Assembly (NCBI GenBank): GCA_964491375.1
Contig: CAZBGL010000001.1
Location: 1 to 6,026 of the forward strand
DNA from: CAZBGL01 sp964491375
GTDB lineage: Bacteria; Desulfobacterota; Deferrisomatia; Deferrisomatales; Deferrisomataceae
Direction of reading: 5' to 3'
Length of the DNA: 6,026 bases
The notes below the pieces were generated by a model, which was not told where the DNA came from, searched no databases, and was given only the letters and a program-made list of their open reading frames with translations. Position 1 is the first letter of the stretch, and each line of letters opens with the position of its first letter. The position numbers were made by a program, and so were the translations under genes. Below, in pieces: positions 1-4,481 of the stretch.

Positions 1-1129
1 ATACGTACACGCAGCGCTCCACCACGTTTTCCAGCTCCCGCACGTTCCCCGGCCAGCCGTAGTCCATGAAGGCCCGGAGCACCTCCGACGAAAGGACGAC
101 CCGGCGGCCGGCGGCCGCGTGCCGGGCCAGGAACGCCTCCACCAGCACCGGGATGTCCTCGCGCCGTTCCCTGAGGGGGGGGACGTCGATCCGGAAGGTG
201 GCGACGCGGTAATAGATGTCCTCGCGGAACCTGCCGGCCCGCACCTCGTCCCGGAGGTTCCGGTTGGTGGCCGCCACCACGCGCACGTCCACCGGCCGGG
301 CGGCGGTACCCCCCACAGGCCGCACCTTGCGCTCTTGGAGCACCCGGAGCAGCTTGGCCTGGATGGGGGCCGGCATCTCCCCGATCTCGTCCAGGAAGAG
401 GGTGCCCCCGTGGGCCTCCACCAGCAGGCCCGGCTTGCTTCTCACGGCACCGGTGAACGCCCCCCGTTCGTGGCCGAACAGCTCGCTCTCCAGGAGCCCC
501 TCGGGAATGGAGGCGCAGTTGACCGCCACGAAAGGGCCGCTGCGCCGCGGGGAGGCCCCGTGCACCGCGCGCGCGATCAGTTCCTTGCCCGTGCCGGTCT
601 CGCCCTGGATCAGGACGCTCCCTTCGGCAGGGGCCACCTTTTGGATGAGGGCGAACACACGTTGCATGGCCGGGCTGCGCCCGAGAAGGCCCTCGGGCCC
701 GGCCCGCCCCTCCACCCGTGCCTCCAGCTCCCGCACCCGCTCGCGCATCCTGAGCTCGCGCTCGGCCCGCTTCACCGCGATGAGCAACTGCTCCATCCGG
801 AACGGTTTGATCAGGTAGTCATAGGCCCCCCGGTCGATGAGCTTGACCGTGTCGTCGATGTCGCCGAAGGCGGTGATGAGTATCACAAACGGCGCGAACA
901 CCCCCCGGGTCCTCTTCACCGCATCCAGCAGGGCCAGGCCGTCCATGCCCGGCATCCGGATGTCCGAGATGACCAGGTGGTAGGGCTCCCCTTCCAGCCG
1001 CTCGAGGGCCTCCGCACCGTTGGCCGCCGTGTCCACGGCATATCCGCGTTCGGTCAGAACGTCCCGCAGGTAGTCACGCATGTCCTCCTGGTCCTCGGCC
1101 ACCAGGATGCGCAGCCTGGAGTGCGGCAT
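1..1129 (-). CDS. Sigma-54-dependent response regulator, NtrC family (partial, C-terminus beyond window)
   Basis: Cytoplasmic transcription activator that would be phosphorylated by the adjacent kinase and use ATP to open sigma-54 promoters. Seen, numbering from the ATG at 1129: a receiver domain (about 5-118) with acidic pair E12/D13, phospho-acceptor D56 in LVISD, T86 and K108 in the IKPF motif; a linker helix; then an AAA+ domain with Walker A GETGTGKE (176-183), the sigma-54 contact loop GAFTGA (223-228), Walker B GGTLFLDE (241-248), the FREDIYYR region (301-308) and WPGNVREL (359-366). The 376 residues visible stop at the window edge; family members usually run about 450-480 residues, so the end of the AAA+ domain and the Fis-type DNA-binding helix-turn-helix are not seen. 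Two ATGs lie in tandem (1132 and 1129); the AAGGAG at 1140-1135 sits 5 nt from the second, which is preferred. The start overlaps the kinase stop, implying co-translation. Confidence 0.95.
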   Translation of the reverse strand, partial: MPHSRLRILVAEDQEDMRDYLRDVLTERGYAVDTAANGAEALERLEGEPYHLVISDIRMPGMDGLALLDAVKRTRGVFAPFVILITAFGDIDDTVKLIDRGAYDYLIKPFRMEQLLIAVKRAERELRMRERVRELEARVEGRAGPEGLLGRSPAMQRVFALIQKVAPAEGSVLIQGETGTGKELIARAVHGASPRRSGPFVAVNCASIPEGLLESELFGHERGAFTGAVRSKPGLLVEAHGGTLFLDEIGEMPAPIQAKLLRVLQERKVRPVGGTAARPVDVRVVAATNRNLRDEVRAGRFREDIYYRVATFRIDVPPLRERREDIPVLVEAFLARHAAAGRRVVLSSEVLRAFMDYGWPGNVRELENVVERCVYV

Positions 1130-2586
1130 CATTTCTCCTTCCCCCGGCCCGCCAGCGTGATCACGAACCGGGCCCCTCCGGCCGGTGCGTTGTCCACCGC
1201 CACCTGCCCACCGTGTTCCTCCACGATGCTCGCCACGATGTAAAGCCCCAGCCCGGTGCCCTCGCCCACGTCCTTCGTGGTGAAAAACGGATCGAACACA
1301 CGGGTGCGCAGCTCTTCGGGGATGCCGGGGCCCGTGTCCTCGTACGTGATCCGGATCCCACCGCCCTCCAACGGATCGGTGTGGACGCGGATCCGGCCCC
1401 GGCCGTCCATGGCCTGAAGCGAGTTCAGCATGAGGTTCACGAACATCTGCCGCAGGGCGTCGGGATCACCCAACACCGCTGGGGCCTGCCCGGAGAACAC
1501 GAGATCCACCCGTTCCCGCCCCCTCCTGACCCGGAGCCGGGCCAGGGAGAACGCCTCCTCGGCCAACTCCTTCAGACTCACCCGGCGGAACGCCCGGTCG
1601 GGCTTCCGGGAGAAGGCCAGCAGGGCCTCGATCGTGTCGGTGATCCGGCGGGCCTGCCGGACAATGGCCTCGAGGGCTGGCCGGGCCGGATCGTCCGCCG
1701 GGAAGCGGGCCAGGAGTTGCTCCGCGCGGCCCTGGATGACGTTGAGGGGGGTGCCCAGCTCGTGGGCCAGACCGGAGGTGAGCTGCCCCACGGAGGCGAG
1801 CTTCTCGGCGTGCCGCAACCCTCGTTCCAGCCGGAGCTTGTCCCGGTACTCCTCCTCCCGGCGGCGGGCCTGCTCCTCGAGCCGCGCCGCCATCCGGTTG
1901 AACTCGTCGATCAGCTCGTCCAGGTCGGCCACCCCGGTCTTCTCGAGACGCAGGGCCATGTCCCCTTCGCCGAGCTTCCGGGCGCCCTCCACCAGCCGGC
2001 GGATCGGCAGCGCGATGTTGATGCGGCTGATCAGGTAGATCACCGCCCCCAGGAGCCCGGCCACGGCCGCGGTGAACAGCAGGAACCTTCGGGTCACGCC
2101 CGACAGGGCGCGGCCGATGTGTCGCAGGGGAAGGATCACCTCCACGGCGCCGTCGAACCCGCCGTCCGGGTCCGTCACCGGCTGAACCACCGAAAGATAC
2201 CGCTGGGGGCCTATTTGAAGGATCTCCTCACGGCCCCACCGACCCAACGCGCCAGGGTCCAGCCTGCGGTTCGGAAGGGGGGGATCCGAGCACTCGGGAC
2301 ACGCCAGATCCAGCAGGTTCCCCTCCCGGTCGTAGAACCGCAGGGAAGGCGCCGAGGGGCCCTCGAACGCGATCTCCGCGAGCACGTGCTCGAGGTCCAC
2401 GGTGGGATCCAAGGGATGGTAGTAGCGCACCACCGAAGCCAGGGCACGGGCCAGGAGCCACGCGCGGGAACGGGCTTCCTGGAACAGATGGTGCCGCTCG
2501 TCCTGGACCGATACGTAACCCAGAACCGCCGCGGCGAACACGACCAGCGTGAACAGGTACAGGAACAGGCGGGTGGCGATGCGCAT
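1129..2586 (-). CDS. Membrane sensor histidine kinase, NtrB/ZraS-like, with periplasmic CPEC motif
   Basis: Inner-membrane sensor kinase, 485 residues, partner of the overlapping sigma-54 regulator. Domains in order: transmembrane helix 1 (about 7-25); periplasmic sensor region (about 26-165) whose FYDREGNLL and later GAVEVILPL segments suggest a Cache/PAS-like fold (inference); transmembrane helix 2 (about 167-187); HAMP (about 188-240, P194); charged coiled coil (232-265); HisKA with phospho-acceptor H275 in AHELGTPLN; HATPase with N-box NLMLNSL (N384, N388), G1 DTGPGI (417-422), F-box FDPFFTTK (431-438) and G2 GEGTGLGL (441-448). All catalytic motifs look intact. The only two cysteines are C96 and C99, as CPEC in the periplasmic domain. 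The start at 2586 is chosen because GGGAG lies 8 nt upstream and helix 1 follows directly. The frame stays open much further upstream, but that part is antisense to the thioredoxin gene and has no kinase features; an ATG at 2634 (16 residues longer) is a less likely alternative. Confidence 0.94.
   Translation of the reverse strand: MRIATRLFLYLFTLVVFAAAVLGYVSVQDERHHLFQEARSRAWLLARALASVVRYYHPLDPTVDLEHVLAEIAFEGPSAPSLRFYDREGNLLDLACPECSDPPLPNRRLDPGALGRWGREEILQIGPQRYLSVVQPVTDPDGGFDGAVEVILPLRHIGRALSGVTRRFLLFTAAVAGLLGAVIYLISRINIALPIRRLVEGARKLGEGDMALRLEKTGVADLDELIDEFNRMAARLEEQARRREEEYRDKLRLERGLRHAEKLASVGQLTSGLAHELGTPLNVIQGRAEQLLARFPADDPARPALEAIVRQARRITDTIEALLAFSRKPDRAFRRVSLKELAEEAFSLARLRVRRGRERVDLVFSGQAPAVLGDPDALRQMFVNLMLNSLQAMDGRGRIRVHTDPLEGGGIRITYEDTGPGIPEELRTRVFDPFFTTKDVGEGTGLGLYIVASIVEEHGGQVAVDNAPAGGARFVITLAGRGKEK
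1135..1140 (-). promoter_or_regulatory. Ribosome binding site AAGGAG that decides the regulator start
   Basis: AAGGAG lies inside the last kinase codons. It is 2 nt from the first ATG (1132) and 5 nt from the second (1129), favouring the second. Being inside the upstream coding sequence, it supports translational coupling of kinase and regulator. Confidence 0.6.
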
Positions 2587-2599
2587 GAGCGGAGCTCCC

Positions 2600-2616
2600 G
2601 GGGAAATCCTATCCCC
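2600..2616. repeat. Dyad GGGGA-N7-TCCCC, possible regulator site
   Basis: Perfect 5-bp arms (2600-2604 and 2612-2616) separated by 7 nt, centred near -139 from the start predicted for the sigma-54 promoter and 14 nt upstream of the kinase ATG. It could be an enhancer-type activator site or act on kinase expression. Arms this short are common by chance in GC-rich DNA. Confidence 0.25.
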
Positions 2617-2644
2617 TCTGCACGGGAAAATCATCCACCACCCT

Positions 2645-2663
2645 CCGGACGCCGACGGTCCGG
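2645..2663. repeat. Dyad CCGGAC-N7-GTCCGG, candidate upstream activator site
   Basis: Perfect 6-bp arms (2645-2650 and 2658-2663) with a 7-nt spacer, centred near -93 from the transcription start predicted for the promoter at 2721-2736. NtrC-family activators usually bind dyads about 80-150 bp upstream of their promoter, so position and symmetry fit. Binding by the neighbouring regulator is inference: its DNA-binding domain is outside the window. Confidence 0.35.
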
Positions 2664-2720
2664 GGATGCCACGGGGATCCGTCTCGTCCCGCGAGGGAAA
2701 GGGGGCACGGCGGCCCGGCC

Positions 2721-2736
2721 TGGACCGCCGTTTGCA
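2721..2736 (+). promoter_or_regulatory. Sigma-54 (-24/-12) promoter for the rightward operon
   Basis: TGGACCGCCGTTTGCA matches the consensus TGGCACG-N4-TTGCA at every defined position except two (CA is AC). The obligatory GG (2722-2723) and GC (2734-2735) are exactly 10 nt apart. Taking the C at 2735 as -12, transcription would begin near 2747, leaving a leader of about 44 nt before the ATG at 2791. The divergently encoded regulator has an intact GAFTGA sigma-54 contact loop, so the promoter type and the local activator agree. One consensus-like hit by eye is not proof. Confidence 0.62.
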
Positions 2737-2790
2737 TGCGACCCTACCCGGTGGGAGGAGCCCCGGGGATCGCGCTGCAAAGAGGAGGCC

Positions 2791-3321
2791 ATGAGACGGA
2801 TTGCTCCAGCGGTCGTCTTCCTCTGCCTCGTACTGGCCGGACCGGCCTGGGCGCTCTTCGGAGCCTCCAAGCGGCCCGAGATCGGGGCACCCGCCCCGCG
2901 GATCCGTGGACCCCTCCTGCGGGGAGGGGCGTTTGACCTGGGTCCCCTGCTGGGTACCCGGGCGGTGCTGATCGACTTCTGGTCCATTTACTGCGTGGCG
3001 TGCCTCCAGGAGATGCCCAGTCTCATCCGGATCTACCGCGCGTACAAGGACAAAGGGCTCGAGGCGGTGGGCGTCAACCTGGACGGCTTCGGTACGAAAC
3101 GCGTGTTGCGGTTCGTACGGGGGTTGGACTACGCGATCCCCTTCCCGATCCTGGTCGACAAAAAGAGGGAGGCCGCGGCCCGATACGGGGTGAGCGTACT
3201 GCCCACCACCGTGGTGATCGACCGCAAGGGACGGGTCTCGTACTATCACGTGGGATACTCCGCCGGGGACGAGGTGGAACTGGAGCGAGAGGTACGGAGG
3301 GCCCTCGGGCTGGAGCAATGA
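2791..3321 (+). CDS. TlpA/ResA-like periplasmic thioredoxin with CVAC active site
   Basis: Exported thiol-disulfide oxidoreductase, 176 residues. A signal peptide (1-21, hydrophobic 5-18) ends in AWA, a good signal peptidase I site; the hydrophobic stretch could instead remain as an anchor. The mature part has the AhpC/TlpA-type opening IGAPAPRIRG, strand VLIDFW, redox motif C68-V-A-C71, then KGLEAVGVNLD and cis-proline P138 in SVLPTT. In the family such proteins keep cysteines of apocytochromes or other periplasmic proteins reduced; this is inferred here. The active site is unusual: most TlpA/ResA proteins have WCxPC, whereas this has Y before the first cysteine and A in place of proline, which should shift the redox potential. 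AGGAGG at 2783-2788 lies very close (2 nt) to the ATG. The gene is first in a rightward run whose later members are a DsbC-like protein and a multihaem cytochrome. Confidence 0.92.
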   Translation: MRRIAPAVVFLCLVLAGPAWALFGASKRPEIGAPAPRIRGPLLRGGAFDLGPLLGTRAVLIDFWSIYCVACLQEMPSLIRIYRAYKDKGLEAVGVNLDGFGTKRVLRFVRGLDYAIPFPILVDKKREAAARYGVSVLPTTVVIDRKGRVSYYHVGYSAGDEVELEREVRRALGLEQ

Positions 3322-3332
3322 CGGAACGATAC

Positions 3333-3341
3333 AGGAGGAGG
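3333..3341 (+). promoter_or_regulatory. Strong ribosome binding site AGGAGGAGG deciding a GTG start
   Basis: An extended Shine-Dalgarno run 5 nt before GTG at 3347. It is the main argument for translating the small membrane protein from GTG rather than from the ATG at 3318 that overlaps the thioredoxin stop, whose 30-codon frame would carry this run inside it. Confidence 0.7.
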
Positions 3342-3346
3342 ACCTG

Positions 3347-3568
3347 GTGGAAGACCTGCTCGAGTTCTTGGGTGCGGCAGCCAACTGGGCCTCGGTCCCC
3401 CTGGGGATGACCATCGCCCTGACCGTTGCGGTCACGGCTGGGTGGTGGAGGCCAAGACGACCCGCCCTGGTGTGGCTCGTGGGGCTGGGGCTGGTGGCGG
3501 TGAGCCTGTACCTGGGTGTCGCCCGGGGGGAATGGGGCGAAACGCTCTTCAACGGGCAACTGCTGTGA
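3347..3568 (+). CDS. Small two-helix membrane protein of unknown function
   Basis: A 73-residue protein that I do not recognise. Visible: an amphipathic N-terminus MEDLLEFLGAAANW, a first membrane helix about 16-33, a short basic turn RPRR (35-38), a second helix about 40-58, and a polar tail with R60, E62 and E65. By the positive-inside rule the RPRR turn should be cytoplasmic, placing both ends in the periplasm. It contains no cysteine, so it cannot itself be a DsbD/CcdA-type electron carrier. It sits 25 nt after the thioredoxin stop, with a very strong ribosome binding site and a GTG start, in the same operon as the thiol enzymes. An anchoring or assembly role for its neighbours is only a guess. 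Confidence 0.72.
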   Translation: MEDLLEFLGAAANWASVPLGMTIALTVAVTAGWWRPRRPALVWLVGLGLVAVSLYLGVARGEWGETLFNGQLL

Positions 3569-3580
3569 CTGAGCTGTATC

Positions 3581-3596
3581 GGGGTCGGGTGACCCC
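3581..3596 (+). repeat. Intercistronic hairpin GGGGTC-GGGT-GACCCC
   Basis: Perfect 6-bp GC-rich stem with a 4-nt loop in the 76-bp gap between the small membrane protein and the DsbC-like gene. It is followed by TAGC rather than a T tract, so it does not look like a standard intrinsic terminator. It could stabilise or process the message. Confidence 0.35.
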
Positions 3597-3644
3597 TAGC
3601 ACGCACTCCAACCCCAGGGGACCGGAGAGCCGGCAGGAGGTTCC

Positions 3645-4481
3645 ATGCGCGCAAACGTCACAGGCTGGGTGCTGCTCGCGACCGCGGCAACGGGTTTCTC
3701 CGTTTCGGCCTGGGCTTTCGGGGCCTCGGCCAAGGGATGTTCCGCCGACGAGTGCGGCGCTTGCCACACCTTGACCCGAGAGGAGGCCCGAACGCTTCTC
3801 AAGGACCTCGTCCACGAGGTGCTCAGGGTGGAACCCAGCCCGGTTCCCGGGCTCTGGGTCGCGGACATCGAGGACCGCAGGGGCCGAAGGGGGCCGATCT
3901 ACATCGATTTCTCCAAGCGGTTCGTGATCTCGGGCACCGTGCTCGAACTGGCAACCCGAAGGGATCTCGCACGGGAGCGAGCCGTCGAGCTCAACCGGAT
4001 CGACCCGTCGATCATTCCCCTCGATGACGCCGTGGTCATGGGGGATCCCAAGGCCCCCTACCGGATCGTGGTGTTCACGGATCCGGACTGCCCCTACTGC
4101 CGGCGGCTCCACGGGGAGATCCAAGAGGTGCTGCGAAAACGCCCGGACGTCGCCTTCTACATCAAGATGTTCCCCCTGAAGAAGAAGACGAGGGAAAAGG
4201 CCAGGGCCGTCATCTGCTCCAAGTCCCGTGAACTGCTCGACGCCGTGATGGCGGGGAGGCCCGTCCCCCCTGCGGACTGTGCCACCGATCAGGTGGACCG
4301 GAACCTTCGGCTCGGCCGCAGGATCGGGGTGCGTTCCACCCCCACCCTGGTCTTCCCCGACGGCCGGGTCATCCCGGGGGCCAAGCCGGCCGACGAGATC
4401 ATCCGGTTGCTGGAATCGACCCGGAACGCACCGGAAAGCAAGACCGTGATGGGTTCCGGCGGCAAGGGGGTGCGACAGTGA
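3645..4481 (+). CDS. DsbC-like periplasmic disulfide isomerase with N-terminal CXXCH haem motif
   Basis: Secreted thioredoxin-fold protein, 278 residues. The signal peptide ends at AWA (22-24). The mature N-terminus carries C32, then C37-G-A-C40-H41, a complete c-type haem attachment motif. A DsbC_N-like dimerisation segment follows (about 42-120: SPVPGLWVADIED, YIDFSKRFVISG). The catalytic thioredoxin domain has VVFTDPDCPYC with active site C149-P-Y-C152, a second cysteine pair C191/C212 placed like the structural disulfide of E. coli DsbC, and cis-proline P233 in STPT. DsbC-type enzymes reshuffle wrong disulfides in multi-cysteine proteins; the cytochrome encoded immediately downstream is a plausible client. 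The C-terminal tail (about 260-278) is polar and probably disordered. AGGAGG at 3635-3640 is 4 nt before the ATG. The stop overlaps the cytochrome start. Haem attachment is inferred from the motif; the cysteines might instead form disulfides. Confidence 0.92.
   Translation: MRANVTGWVLLATAATGFSVSAWAFGASAKGCSADECGACHTLTREEARTLLKDLVHEVLRVEPSPVPGLWVADIEDRRGRRGPIYIDFSKRFVISGTVLELATRRDLARERAVELNRIDPSIIPLDDAVVMGDPKAPYRIVVFTDPDCPYCRRLHGEIQEVLRKRPDVAFYIKMFPLKKKTREKARAVICSKSRELLDAVMAGRPVPPADCATDQVDRNLRLGRRIGVRSTPTLVFPDGRVIPGAKPADEIIRLLESTRNAPESKTVMGSGGKGVRQ

Larger units (their letters stand above)
2587..2790. promoter_or_regulatory. Divergent control region between kinase and thioredoxin-cytochrome operon
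   Basis: This 204-bp gap separates two outward-facing transcription units. It holds a rightward sigma-54-type promoter at 2721-2736, two dyads upstream of it (2600-2616 and 2645-2663), and ribosome binding sites at both ends. No convincing sigma-70 promoter was found for the kinase; a TAGGAT on the minus strand lacks a reasonable -35 partner. No gene is seen inside. Confidence 0.6.

Noticed and set aside
119..1243. Long plus-strand open frame opposite the response regulator
   Set aside because: It is antisense to a regulator with all receiver and AAA+ motifs in place; its translation is H/P/G/R-rich and lacks any domain.
2606..2640. Sigma-70 promoter for the kinase (TAGGAT as -10, minus strand)
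   Set aside because: There is only a 4/6 match and no acceptable -35 at 16-18 bp.
2791..2830. Lipoprotein signal in the thioredoxin (Cys12 in its leader)
   Set aside because: The residues before Cys12 (VFL) do not fit a lipobox, and AWA at 19-21 is a good signal peptidase I site.
1213..3321. 702-codon plus-strand frame that reads through the kinase region into the thioredoxin
   Set aside because: The first two thirds are antisense to the kinase and low-complexity. The real product begins at ATG 2791 with a ribosome binding site and signal peptide.
3318..3410. ATG overlapping the thioredoxin stop, giving 30 codons
   Set aside because: The product is short, R/W/S-rich and featureless; the strong AGGAGGAGG serves the GTG at 3347 in another frame.
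2587..3654. N-terminal extension of the kinase frame up to 3654
   Set aside because: The extension is antisense to the thioredoxin and small membrane protein genes, and the first membrane helix follows directly after the ATG at 2586.
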